NCBI GenBank assembly: GCA_016209345.1
Contig: JACQWH010000029.1
Span: forward strand, 1 to 57,291
Source of the DNA: Candidatus Uhrbacteria bacterium
GTDB lineage: Bacteria > Patescibacteriota > Patescibacteriia > JACQRZ01
DNA: 57,291 nt
Reading direction: 5' to 3'
Shown in pieces: positions 33,426 to 42,123 of the stretch. Below the pieces are notes generated by a model, which ran no database searches, was not told where the DNA came from, and worked only from the letters and a program-made list of their open reading frames with translations. Position 1 is the first letter of the stretch. Each line of letters starts with the position of its first letter. The position numbers and the translations under genes were made by a program.

Positions 33426-34385
33426 TCAATGCATAATAAGCACGCGGCCTATTTTCTCGTCGAAGTGTTTCTCAACGGCTGTCTTAAAAAACACAAATGC
33501 AAACGTCCAGATAATAAACGCCACAACGGTCAATAATGGCGTCGGATATTCGGGAAAATACCGCGACGCGACATACACGGCCAGAACGACATTCATGTAC
33601 GCCAAGCTCGCAGTGTATGCAATGCGTTCGGCGCGCGGCCTCCCTATGCCTACCGCATAGCCGGCGGCATGGGCAAGCACCCCGAACAACAGCAAAATAC
33701 CAATATGCCCCAGCAGCGACAGGTGGATGTTTGCGCGTATCTGTTCGGCATACTGTGCCACGACACCGGCGATAAGCAGGGCAAGCAGCGTGGTTGAAGT
33801 CGGTTTTGCCAAGGGAAGGATCCTGTCGACAGTGCGGCCGCCGACGCACACGCGCAGTACTTGCGCAAGCGCAAGGGGCAGGATCATAATGAGTACCAAA
33901 TTTTGAATCATTGAAACAAAATCAATCGCAACGGTCTGCCCAACCGTAATCGCGGCAACAAGCGGAATGGTAAACGGCGCAAGCACGGAGGTGCTCACGG
34001 TGAGCGCAAGCGCAATCTCAAGCGACCCGTTCGCAAGGGCTGTAAAAAACGGCGCGGACATCGCGGTAGGCATCGCGCCAAGCAGCATAATCGCCGTGGC
34101 AGATGAAGGCGATATCACTCGCGCAATCCAATACGCGCAGACGGGAAAGACAATAAGCATTACCACATTGGCGCACAAAAAACGGACCGGCTGGGCAAGC
34201 GCGTGTTTGCTGTCCTTCGGGTGGAGAGAAAGACCCGCAAGAAAAAATATCCCTTGAAGGAAAAGCGAACTCTGCGAAGAAAGAATCCCTGTCCATGCGG
34301 GGAACAGTAATCCCGCCCCGACCGCCAGAATCATAAGGGACGCATAGGAGAAAATGACTGCTCCTATTCTTTTCAGAAATGCCAT
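33426..34385 (-). CDS. Bile acid:sodium symporter family (BASS) transporter
   Basis: 319 residues, about ten hydrophobic helices. BASS proteins are sodium-coupled carriers of organic acids or other small molecules in the inner membrane. Family marks: the region LGAMPTAMSAPFFTALANGSLEIALALTVSTSVLAPF (about 105-140, shown in parts: SAPFFTALANGS and STSVLAPFTIP), which forms the unwound sodium-site helices, and the C-terminal repeat AYTASLAYMNVVLAVYVA. Substrate cannot be read from sequence. It is convergent to nothing nearby and stands alone between tRNA-Ser and a divergent MurE-like gene. Confidence 0.85.
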   Translation of the reverse strand: MAFLKRIGAVIFSYASLMILAVGAGLLFPAWTGILSSQSSLFLQGIFFLAGLSLHPKDSKHALAQPVRFLCANVVMLIVFPVCAYWIARVISPSSATAIMLLGAMPTAMSAPFFTALANGSLEIALALTVSTSVLAPFTIPLVAAITVGQTVAIDFVSMIQNLVLIMILPLALAQVLRVCVGGRTVDRILPLAKPTSTTLLALLIAGVVAQYAEQIRANIHLSLLGHIGILLLFGVLAHAAGYAVGIGRPRAERIAYTASLAYMNVVLAVYVASRYFPEYPTPLLTVVAFIIWTFAFVFFKTAVEKHFDEKIGRVLIMH

Positions 34386-34394
34386 AGTGTATTG

Positions 34395-34511
34395 GAAAAA
34401 ATCACAAATTCAAAATTCCAAGCTCAAAATAAATCTCAAATCAAAAATTCAAAAAGGGGACAAACCTTTCGATTTATTTGTGATTTGTAATTTTGAATTT
34501 GGTGCTTACTA
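34395..34511. repeat. AT-rich dispersed repeat E2
   Basis: Inverted copy of the family seen at 15303-15433, sharing on the minus strand TAAGCACCAAATT, AATCACAAATAAAT, TTGAATTT, GAGATTTATTT and GAGCTTG. It fills the gap between the divergent BASS and MurE-like genes, and its right end carries the -35 of the MurE-like promoter. Confidence 0.6.
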
Positions 34512-34520
34512 GTATATACT
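34493..34520 (+). promoter_or_regulatory. Promoter of the MurE-like gene
   Basis: TTGAAT (34493-34498), 16 bp, TATACT (34515-34520), start about 34527, which is 31 bases before the proposed start codon. The -10 overlaps the near-palindrome ACTAGTATATACT, similar to the site at 12383-12400. Confidence 0.5.
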
Positions 34521-34557
34521 GCCTGTAGAAGACCTCAACATCTTAGTAGCATACCAT

Positions 34558-35787
34558 ATAAAAAAGCTTCTTAAAACACTTATTCCCCCCCTGCTCATCA
34601 ACGCGCTCTGGCATTTCCCCCGCGCGGTGTGCGCCGCCGCCCTGTTTGGCTTTCCCGCGCGCCGCCTTTCCTGTATCGCCATTGCGGGCACCAAAGGAAA
34701 AACAAGTACGGCATATTTCCTCCATGGCATACTCCAGCATGCCGGTCACCCGTGCGCGCTCTTTACAACCTCGGGCGGAAAAATAAAAAATGATGCGTTT
34801 CTCAACACCTGGAAGATGACAACGCCAGATCCTTTTTCCTTGCAACGATTCCTCGCCTCAGCGGTTCGCGCGGGCTGCTCACACGCCGTCATAGAGGTGT
34901 CGTCCCACGCGCTCAAGCAGCATCGAACCGTCCTCATTCCGTTTGCTGTTGTCCTTATCACAAACCTTGCGCCCGACCATCTGGAATATCACGCATCCGC
35001 GGATGAGTATATTCGCGTTCATGAAAAAATTCTGTCAAAACATACGCGCGCGATTCTCATCAATGCCGATGATGCGCACAGCGCGTTCTTTGCAAAAGAC
35101 CCGCGAACAATCCCTTTTTCACAATCAACTATTCATGCCGACTGCGCCAAGCCCCCTCCCCAGTGGTGGGCAGCGCTCCAGAAGCCAAATCTTGCCGCGG
35201 CATGCGCGGCGGCGCGTGCGCTTGGAAAAACAAATGAAGACATCTGTTCCGCGCTTTTGACCCTTACCGCACCGCCCGGACGATTTGAAGAAATCATCAA
35301 GGGGCAGGACTTTCGTGTTATTGTCGACTATGCGCACTCGCCCGAATCGCTCATGTTTTTTTTCAAGGCGGTCCGCCCGCTTATTTCACAAAAAATAATT
35401 GTCGTATTCGGGGCTTGCGGCGATAGAGACCCTGTCCAGCGACCACGTATGGGTGCGGTGCTCCAACGCTACGCAGACATGATTATTCTCACCAGCGACG
35501 ACCCCTATTCTGAACAGCCGGCGGATATTGCGCGCCAAGTACAGACAGGCATTACCGACGAATCAAAAGAACTTCTCACTATTCTCGACCGAAAAGAAGC
35601 GATACGAAAAGCTCTGGAAATCGCGCGGAAAAACGACTGCGCTTGCATCCTGGGCAAGGGGGCTGAACAATTTCAAGTGTTCAAAAACAAAAAAATCCCA
35701 TGGGATGACCGTGTAATTACAAAAGTTTTACTTGCCGAGCAATGTGGAAAAAAAACCATGCTTAATCTTACTAATCCGAAGAATTAA
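34558..35787 (+). CDS. murE: MurE-like Mur ligase (UDP-MurNAc peptide ligase family)
   Basis: 409 residues if translation begins at ATA 34558; the first standard start (GTG) is at 34627 (386 residues). The sequence from 34558 (IKKLLKTLIPPLLINALWHF) has the hydrophobic N-terminus usual for CPR MurE-like proteins that start MKK.L, so ATG has become ATA or an unusual start is used. Mur ligases add an amino acid to UDP-MurNAc peptides. ATP site GTKGKTSTAYF, central motifs EVSSHALKQHR and NLAPDHLEYH, C-terminal DYAHSPESL and FGACGDRDPVQRPRMG. The substrate motif is DDPYSE rather than DNPR, so meso-DAP is not predicted. The usual N-terminal UDP-binding domain is absent. Confidence 0.85.
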   Translation: MKKLLKTLIPPLLINALWHFPRAVCAAALFGFPARRLSCIAIAGTKGKTSTAYFLHGILQHAGHPCALFTTSGGKIKNDAFLNTWKMTTPDPFSLQRFLASAVRAGCSHAVIEVSSHALKQHRTVLIPFAVVLITNLAPDHLEYHASADEYIRVHEKILSKHTRAILINADDAHSAFFAKDPRTIPFSQSTIHADCAKPPPQWWAALQKPNLAAACAAARALGKTNEDICSALLTLTAPPGRFEEIIKGQDFRVIVDYAHSPESLMFFFKAVRPLISQKIIVVFGACGDRDPVQRPRMGAVLQRYADMIILTSDDPYSEQPADIARQVQTGITDESKELLTILDRKEAIRKALEIARKNDCACILGKGAEQFQVFKNKKIPWDDRVITKVLLAEQCGKKTMLNLTNPKN

Positions 35788-35839
35788 GAGGTAAGAATTA
35801 TGAATGAACGAAATCAAATCAATGGGTCCCTTAATTCTT

Positions 35840-36018
35840 AATTTCTTTGAATTACGAAACGCCACTTTTGTCATTCCGACCCCGTTCGGCTCACGGTGCT
35901 GTTCGCTCAGGGCAAGCTAGTAAGAAGTGGAGGAATCTATGCAGTTGAAAGGAAAATGTAGATCCCTCGACTTCGCTCGGGATGACAACACGGGCGTTAT
36001 TGCAGTTTCGAAATTCAA
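35840..36018. repeat. Dispersed inverted-repeat element D3
   Basis: Arms AATTTCTTTGAATTACGAAAC (35840-35860) and AGTTTCGAAATTCAA (36004-36018), with GGGCGTTATTGCAGTTTCG as at the window start. It contains the GATCCCTCGACTTCGCTCGG palindrome also found in radA. This fills most of the 256-bp gap between the MurE-like gene and comF; I see no gene in it. Confidence 0.65.
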
Positions 36019-36043
36019 CATTCTTCATTCAAAATTTCTTACC

Positions 36044-36760
36044 CTACCCGTGCGCGAAGGTAAGCGCGTATATGTCGCCAGCCCCGCCATGTTTCAATGC
36101 GCGTGCCGCTTCCTGCAGCGTTGCGCCGGTCGTATAAACATCGTCTATCAATACTATATCAAATCCGCGAACGCTTTCGGGTTTTATGCACGAAAATGCG
36201 CCGCTCATATTTACCCGACGGTCTTGGCGAGAACGTTCGGTTTGCGGAGATGTCGGTCGGATGCGAACAAGCACGTCGCTCACGCAGACAATGCCTGCGC
36301 GGCTTGAAAACTCGCGAGCGAGAAGCTCTGCCTGGTTGAATCCACGTTCCCGCTCTCGAGAAGGATGGAGCGGAATGGGAACACACAGCGCGCAAGAGGC
36401 GCTGCCAAGCCCGCTCCATACCTGCGCCATGAACGATCCAAGGGCAGGCGCGCTCTTTGTGACAAAGTCGTATTTTAACGAATGTACCATGCGCGCGACA
36501 CGCGCATCTGCATACTGAAAGGCGGCAACGCACTGGAGGAGCGCCGAATCATGGGTGCATCGCGGACAAAAAAATCCGCGCCAAAATGGCGCGGCGCACT
36601 CCGGACATCGGGCATTGGAATGAAATACGAGCGAGCGAGCGCAAGAAACGCATACCCACGCGCCTTCCCGTCCGCAACCGGTGCATTGGGGAGGAAATAT
36701 CAGATCAACCACACCGTCCAAAGCGCTGATAAAAAACCGCCTTATCCCCCCTGATTTCAT
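36044..36760 (-). CDS. comF: ComF-like phosphoribosyltransferase-fold protein
   Basis: 238 residues, normal for ComF, which aids uptake of single-stranded DNA in natural transformation, working with the helicase and pilus systems. Zinc-finger-like cysteines at the N-terminus (CTGCGREGAWVCVSC, CPECAAPF, FFCPRC), then a PRTase domain with the signature VLIDDVYTTGATLQEA (about 203-218) and ERGFNQAELLA. It closes the run of minus-strand genes from the secretion cluster, 37 bp after the 204-residue membrane protein. With pilB and pilMNO in the window a DNA-uptake function fits, but no comEA or comEC is present. Confidence 0.9.
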   Translation of the reverse strand: MKSGGIRRFFISALDGVVDLIFPPQCTGCGREGAWVCVSCARSLVFHSNARCPECAAPFWRGFFCPRCTHDSALLQCVAAFQYADARVARMVHSLKYDFVTKSAPALGSFMAQVWSGLGSASCALCVPIPLHPSRERERGFNQAELLAREFSSRAGIVCVSDVLVRIRPTSPQTERSRQDRRVNMSGAFSCIKPESVRGFDIVLIDDVYTTGATLQEAARALKHGGAGDIYALTFAHG

Positions 36761-36797
36761 ACGTGTATGATTCTGACACCTGGCACCTGAGCCGGCA

Positions 36798-37412
36798 TCA
36801 CTGCCAATATGCGCCGTCCACGATCCATGCAGTGTCTTCCTTTACCAATTTTATAACGATGTCCTGATTATATACGCGGGCATTCGTACTGGTTCCAATA
36901 AGCTCTTTGCGCTGGGTTGCCACTTTCATCTCCGCAATCCCTTTCGCATCGTCAAATATCGAAAGCGTATACTGCAACGACTTGGTCGTCACGCCGTGGT
37001 ACACCGTCTGAAACGTTTTCCTTTTCTGCTCATCAATTTGTTTCTGCGCCCATGCCTTCATGCCGTCCGACATTACCGGCAAAAGCTCTGAAAGGTTTTC
37101 CAGATTCCCCTGGTTCGAGTAGCTGCCAAACCGTTCGACAAACGGCAATACCAAAGAAACCACTTCATTCCCCGGCTTTGCGGAGACGGACGCGACGCCG
37201 GTGTTTGGCGGCGTCAGCACGGCTTGCGTCGTCTCAATTTTTTCGGTACCCCCCGACACTGGCAGGGGTGCCGGCTGTTCGCCGACCAGTTGCTGCCCTT
37301 CCTGCCCCGATTGTTTTTTAAAAAATCCAATAACGGCGATGGAAGAAAATACCACCAACAACACAACGACTATGCCCAGCCCGGCAAGAATAATTTTAAG
37401 ACGTAATGTCAT
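36798..37412 (-). CDS. Membrane-anchored protein of the secretion-like cluster (VirB8-like position)
   Basis: 204 residues. N-terminal transmembrane helix (about 6-30, IILAGLGIVVVLLVVFSSIAVIGFF), a Pro/Thr/Val linker (about 40-85), then a compact domain with the pattern LPFVERFGSYSNQGNLENLSELLPVMS, ending VKEDTAWIVDGAYWQ. The helix plus NTF2-like alpha/beta layout resembles VirB8/TcpC components of type IV secretion, and it directly follows the VirB4-like gene. I cannot confirm homology. It starts at the end of the TTAGGGG tandem that also forms the VirB4 stop. Confidence 0.72.
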   Translation of the reverse strand: MTLRLKIILAGLGIVVVLLVVFSSIAVIGFFKKQSGQEGQQLVGEQPAPLPVSGGTEKIETTQAVLTPPNTGVASVSAKPGNEVVSLVLPFVERFGSYSNQGNLENLSELLPVMSDGMKAWAQKQIDEQKRKTFQTVYHGVTTKSLQYTLSIFDDAKGIAEMKVATQRKELIGTSTNARVYNQDIVIKLVKEDTAWIVDGAYWQ

Positions 37413-37415
37413 TTC

Positions 37416-37450
37416 TTAGGGGTTAGGGGTTAGGGGTTAGGGGTTAGGGG
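37416..37450. repeat. Five tandem TTAGGGG heptamers at the end of the VirB4-like gene
   Basis: Five exact copies in 35 bp. On the minus strand they read CCCCTAA and provide the last residues (TPNP) and the TAA stop of the VirB4-like gene, and they leave only a short gap to the next gene. A related but irregular run (AGGGGCTAGGGTAGAGGGTTT) lies near 44031. Confidence 0.85.
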
Positions 37451-40400
37451 TCTGCCTCTTCTCATCTTCAAACTCCTTCTTTGCCGCCTCTATTTCCAGG
37501 AGTTGGCGCGGATCGGTGGTGATAAGCTGGTCTTCGGAATACGATGCAACCACCTTGATGGCAACATGTTTTGACCCGGCAAAGAAAATCCCTTCGCCCG
37601 GCCCTCCTTCTAATAATAGATACTTCTCACCCTCTGTCAATAAGAAGGTCTTTTGTACCGCATCGATCGCTGCCGATGATTGTTTGAGCAGAAGTTGAAT
37701 GGCCGAATTTGTCAGGATGGCGCGGCCGTATTGCGAGTTGAGAAAATCATTAACGTCCTGCGTAATGGTCGTCACTCCCAGATAATATTTGCGGCACCGC
37801 TTGGCAAGCGCAAAAATAAATCTGGCTGAGTCCTCATGCTGCATGAGCCACCACGCCTCGTCGATGACCAAAATCCTGCGCTTGATTTGAGATCGCACGA
37901 CATTCCAGATGTAGTTGATGATGGTGTAGATTGCGATAGGGCGCAGCTCGTCTTCCAAGTCGCGCACGGAGAACACGACAAGCTGGTTTTTTGTCTCGAC
38001 ATTCGTCGGCTTATTGAGCAGCCCCGCAAACGTCCCTTCGGTATATTTTTTCAGCTTTCCGGAAAGTCCCGCGCCGCCCTCCATGCCATCGAGCACATCC
38101 TGCAAATCGGTCAGTGTTGGGGGCTCAACGCCGGCGGACAGATCGGTTTGCGGCGTAATGTCTTTCTTCGCGTAGGCCTCCAGGAGCGCGCGATCAATAG
38201 TCGAATCCTCTTCTTGAGAAAACGCTCCCAGCATCAGCCGCATCAGCCCCTTGAGCGTAATGACCGCACTGCGAATAATGTCGGCGGTCGATACTTGCTC
38301 GCCAACCGGCCGCGGCAGATCAAACGGATTGATGCGACTTGTCGAGGAAAGAGATATGTTGACATAGGTACCCCCCACCGCATCGCAAAGATGCTTATAT
38401 TCGCGCTCCGGGTCTATCACCATAATCTCGGTTCCCATCATCATCGAGCGTAAAATTTCCAATTTTATGGCAAACGAGTTGTGTACAAAAAGTCCGCCGT
38501 GTCCTGCAAGAAACACTTCATTGTCGACGGTAAGATCGTACACGTACCGATCGGTATTTTTTATTCTTTTTATTGACGCTATTGGATCCCATATCAGATC
38601 GGCATCTGCAAGATTCTTCAGCTTTGCAATGAGCGCCTTCACGCGAGGAAGGCGAGACGCAATGCGCTGGTATTCGGATAATACATGGTGCGCAGCACTG
38701 CGCAACCGGCCGTATCGCATGTCGCCCCTCTCGCAAAGCCCCGTACGAAGAGAGCGATCGAAATCCTTCATCGAAAGGTTAAGCTGTCGAAATCCATAAT
38801 GAACAGCGTGCTTTACTTGTTCAAAATCTATGCTGTTGTACGAACTATATGACCACGCCCTCAATACATTTGTCGCGTACGGTGATACCCTCTGCTGCTT
38901 TATGTTGTTCCAGGTATGCCCCATCTCTTTCCAAAGAATGCCGTTTGTATTCTTATCGCAAACCCCCATGCCGATAACGGATGACATGTGGGGAAGCGCG
39001 GCTAACACCTCAAGCTCGTCTCTCAATACCTCAAAACGCCGCACCGCCTCATTCATCTGATCAATGACGGCATGGAGCTTCTCGCGCGATGGCTGATACG
39101 ACCCGTTTTTCAGCTCAATACAGTCCTGCATGCCGCGCAGATGAGATGGCAAAAGTTCATAGAGCTCCTGAAAAACGGTTTGGACGGGAATGGTGTCACT
39201 ATTTGTGTTGCTCTTCAAACCGAGAAGCCGCTTCAGCTTTGTATTCTTGCGTTGTGTGACAAATCCTATCGACTCAGCGTAGCGTGAAAGGTTTTCTTGG
39301 CCTGAAAGCGATAGCTGCCAATATGTTCTTCGCGTCTTCCTTGCGGTGTTGGTTGCATATTTATTTTTCTTCGACAAACGAACATGAATACCAAAACGAA
39401 GAAATACATATGCGAGATCGGAAACAAGCGCTTTTGATTTTGAAGTGGCGGTGACGGCATGGTTCTCGGCACACCCGTCTCCTTCAAAATAGGCCTTGAG
39501 AAATTCTGACAGTATGGACGATGACGCCCCAAACAATACTCCGGGAATTCGTTTGTCCGCTGATGTTTTTCCAATACCAAGCGCTTTAATATATTCCACG
39601 ATTACCCGACCGTGAATAACAAATGAGCCATCATCCTTGCGACGATAAAAAGAAAATCCTAGAGTGTTCAGACAATGGATAATATCGCTAACCACCGGTT
39701 TGTCCTCGTTTGAAATAAGAATATACCGTTCACGAATCGCGCCTTCACTCACAATATACCCCATCAATCGAGCTAATTCTGCCGTGAGATGCATAATGGG
39801 CGGCAGTGATGTCCCCTTCAAGCTGGTTGTCTTTGAACACAACCGAACTTCGGAATAGACGGCATGCGGATCAATGCCAAGATACGCAAGTATTTTCGAG
39901 AAATACCCAAGCGGAATCAGGCGACCGGTCCTATAGTTGTACCGGTAGCGATCAAAACGAGGATCGATGATCGCCCCTGCAAGGCGCGCGTAGTTCCTGG
40001 CTAGTACATACTGCCCGCCATCTATGTAGATTCTGCTATTATTCTCCAGCACTGCATATATGTCTTGCGTCGTGGTCGGATGTTCCGACTCCGACAACTC
40101 TCGTGCGAGAGGAATTGATTCGCCCGCGGAAATATCGGCACTCTTGTCTGCAACGACGACTCCATTGCGCAACACGAGCATATTATGGTCGCCCGTCACA
40201 GTAATTTCGCGCCCGCTCTTCATGGTAAACACGAAGAGATCGTCCGGCGCTTCTTTCCGAGCGGCGATGCTCACCGGGCTCCATTCGCCTTTTAATTCTT
40301 TATTAAAAGAATAGACCTGAATACCCGGATCAACGACACCTTCAAGATCATCATCGATCTTCTCAAAAACATGCTTTCTGGCGAGCGCGTCGATGGCAGG

Positions 40401-41306
40401 ACCGATCTGAACGAGCTTAATAGCACCGTCGCTATCCTTCATTAAAACCGGGGAAGATGATACTATGGACTTTCCTGCGCCGCTCGTTGCGAACACGACC
40501 TCGTTCGCGTTTTGCATGCTGAACCGGTCAAAGAGAATCAAGCTGTTATTGTGGCGATTGATGCCGTACAAAATGCCGTTGTCAGACGTGAGATCCGAAG
40601 AAATGAACGGAAACGCGGCAGCGGCAGGAGAGGTGTTCATATTAAATCCTATTGCCACCTCGTCGTTGCATAATGGCAATGTTGAGTTGAACCCCTGTTC
40701 CGCCTGGTAATAAACCCGCTTGGTGAAAATAAGTTTCGACCCGAACAGCCCCTCAATGTCTTCGGTGAGTTTGTCCAGCTCCTCAAGCGAGTTTGCAAGC
40801 AGCGTCATGTACACGCCGACCGTGAAAAAGTGCTCAATGCCCTGCGTGAGATCGTCACGCAAGCGCTCCATGTCGCGCAATGCCGTTTCCGCCATCGGAT
40901 CGCGCGGCTTTCCCTTTTCTTGTCCCGATGATATTTCCGCTTCAACCCTTCCCACTTTATTCCGCAGTTGTTTGAGAACAAGGGGAGTGCCGAGCGGTGC
41001 GAAAAAAATCGAGATGTCAAACGAGGCGGCGTAATTAATGATTGGCGCAAACCACCCGACATTGATATATCGAGGATACCCGATGACAAACACGGTTCGC
41101 GCGTATTTCGCGCCGACGCGCACGTACGACGGCTGTACCTCGAATGACGCGGGGCTGATTAAATCTTTCACGGCAACAAGTCCGCGGCGGTAAGCAAGCT
41201 CCTCTGCGATTGTCTGCTTTTGCTCCTCTTCTTTTTTCTGCGCAAGAACTTTCTTCTCTTGGGTCGGAGCTTTTTTTACCGCTTTTGCAATGGGTCGAAA
41301 GGCCAT
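37437..41306 (-). CDS. virB4: VirB4-like secretion ATPase carrying an intein
   Basis: 1289 residues before splicing, 625 after removal of the intein (residues 280-943). VirB4 energises type IV secretion and pilus biogenesis. N-extein: a VirB4 N-terminal domain (about 60-260). The Walker A reads SGAGK, then the intein, then SFAIKLEIL, so splicing restores GAGKSFAIKLE. C-extein: Walker-adjacent TEIMVIDPEREY, Walker B ILVIDEAWWLM and TITQDVNDFL. The protein therefore cannot bind ATP at this site until splicing. The gene sits after a short TraC-like gene and PrgI, as in many CPR genomes. C-terminal TPNP derives from a tandem repeat. Confidence 0.93.
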   Translation of the reverse strand: MAFRPIAKAVKKAPTQEKKVLAQKKEEEQKQTIAEELAYRRGLVAVKDLISPASFEVQPSYVRVGAKYARTVFVIGYPRYINVGWFAPIINYAASFDISIFFAPLGTPLVLKQLRNKVGRVEAEISSGQEKGKPRDPMAETALRDMERLRDDLTQGIEHFFTVGVYMTLLANSLEELDKLTEDIEGLFGSKLIFTKRVYYQAEQGFNSTLPLCNDEVAIGFNMNTSPAAAAFPFISSDLTSDNGILYGINRHNNSLILFDRFSMQNANEVVFATSGAGKSIVSSSPVLMKDSDGAIKLVQIGPAIDALARKHVFEKIDDDLEGVVDPGIQVYSFNKELKGEWSPVSIAARKEAPDDLFVFTMKSGREITVTGDHNMLVLRNGVVVADKSADISAGESIPLARELSESEHPTTTQDIYAVLENNSRIYIDGGQYVLARNYARLAGAIIDPRFDRYRYNYRTGRLIPLGYFSKILAYLGIDPHAVYSEVRLCSKTTSLKGTSLPPIMHLTAELARLMGYIVSEGAIRERYILISNEDKPVVSDIIHCLNTLGFSFYRRKDDGSFVIHGRVIVEYIKALGIGKTSADKRIPGVLFGASSSILSEFLKAYFEGDGCAENHAVTATSKSKALVSDLAYVFLRFGIHVRLSKKNKYATNTARKTRRTYWQLSLSGQENLSRYAESIGFVTQRKNTKLKRLLGLKSNTNSDTIPVQTVFQELYELLPSHLRGMQDCIELKNGSYQPSREKLHAVIDQMNEAVRRFEVLRDELEVLAALPHMSSVIGMGVCDKNTNGILWKEMGHTWNNIKQQRVSPYATNVLRAWSYSSYNSIDFEQVKHAVHYGFRQLNLSMKDFDRSLRTGLCERGDMRYGRLRSAAHHVLSEYQRIASRLPRVKALIAKLKNLADADLIWDPIASIKRIKNTDRYVYDLTVDNEVFLAGHGGLFVHNSFAIKLEILRSMMMGTEIMVIDPEREYKHLCDAVGGTYVNISLSSTSRINPFDLPRPVGEQVSTADIIRSAVITLKGLMRLMLGAFSQEEDSTIDRALLEAYAKKDITPQTDLSAGVEPPTLTDLQDVLDGMEGGAGLSGKLKKYTEGTFAGLLNKPTNVETKNQLVVFSVRDLEDELRPIAIYTIINYIWNVVRSQIKRRILVIDEAWWLMQHEDSARFIFALAKRCRKYYLGVTTITQDVNDFLNSQYGRAILTNSAIQLLLKQSSAAIDAVQKTFLLTEGEKYLLLEGGPGEGIFFAGSKHVAIKVVASYSEDQLITTDPRQLLEIEAAKKEFEDEKRQTPNP
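38478..40469 (-). mobile_element. Intein with LAGLIDADG endonuclease in the VirB4 P-loop
   Basis: 664 residues, Ser280 to Asn943. N-terminal block A SIVSSSPVLMKDSDG with Ser as residue 1, block B GREITVTGDHNMLV (TxxDH), two dodecapeptides LARLMGYIVSEGA and LSEFLKAYFEGDG, block F YDLTVDNEVFLAGH and block G GGLFVHN followed by Ser+1. Both splice junctions and catalytic His-Asn are present, so splicing should work. It is large for a LAGLIDADG intein (often 350-550); about 200 extra residues lie between the endonuclease and block F. Insertion between Lys and Ser of Walker A is a typical intein site. Confidence 0.92.
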
Positions 41307-41393
41307 AGGAATAGGGGTCAGTTGTCAGGGTATAGGTGTCAGAAAGTATTAGGAATGGGTTCTTACTGATAGCTGGAGCATGCAACCTGATTA

Positions 41394-42113
41394 CTAGGAT
41401 AGGGGTACTTCTTCGTCTCCTTCTACCTGAAGATCACTCAGGGGCGCCATACGCTGATTGGATGATGTTTCAGGGTTATAGGTAGTATAGTAAAGTTCTA
41501 TGAGGGACTGCGTATCAAGGCGGACGGTGTTGAGCCCCATGCCGACAAGACCGCCGGCAACGTTGCCGATGCGCTGGTCGAGCATATGCTTACGTTTAAG
41601 AAATTGTTCGTTTTTCAAACGCAGCTCGCCTGCGGCAAAAAAGACCTCATAAAGTTGTTTGAAAAATCCTCGCTTCATATCCGTAGCCGGATCGTATGGA
41701 ATCACGGCATAAAACTTTTTATCCATAATATCACCAAGCTGAACAAGTTCGGCGACGAATTGCCGATAGTCGGCCATCTGCATTTTAAGCAGATCGTTTG
41801 TCTGCTGCGCTTCGAGTTGCTCAAGACGCTTAATATATGTTGTGATGTCGTACTTGCGCGACTGGACCAGCACCTGGAGTGGGTAGTCGATGGTGTTGAG
41901 AAACTGCATATAGGACTGGATCGTCGCGTTCTGTTCGTCTTCCGACTTCAGAAAAAAATTGATGGAAGACACCAGCAGCACGCCGCGCAGGGTGCCGTCT
42001 TTGAGAATGACGGTATCGTTTTTTATCTCGGCAATTTCAAGATGTTTCTGCGTTGATGGCGTACCGCGATTCGCTTTCGGATTGGGCTCTGTTGTTTGTT
42101 TTTTCTTGGGCAT
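41394..42113 (-). CDS. TraC-like domain protein next to VirB4
   Basis: 239 residues, soluble, Lys/Gln-rich N-terminus. HLEIAEIKNDTVILKDGTLR at the start and the long helical middle (TTYIKRLEQLEAQQTNDLL) match the TraC/VirB4 N-terminal family, as a separate gene directly before the ATPase. In CPR genomes such a split is common next to PrgI. It probably contacts the ATPase or membrane partners; no catalytic site is visible. The preceding gene on the strand ends 10 bp upstream of it. Confidence 0.78.
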   Translation of the reverse strand: MPKKKQTTEPNPKANRGTPSTQKHLEIAEIKNDTVILKDGTLRGVLLVSSINFFLKSEDEQNATIQSYMQFLNTIDYPLQVLVQSRKYDITTYIKRLEQLEAQQTNDLLKMQMADYRQFVAELVQLGDIMDKKFYAVIPYDPATDMKRGFFKQLYEVFFAAGELRLKNEQFLKRKHMLDQRIGNVAGGLVGMGLNTVRLDTQSLIELYYTTYNPETSSNQRMAPLSDLQVEGDEEVPLS

Positions 42114-42123
42114 AGATCAGGTG

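Noticed and set aside
37416..37450. True telomere or linear replicon end
   Set aside because: Only five units, internal to the window and within the 3' end of a gene.
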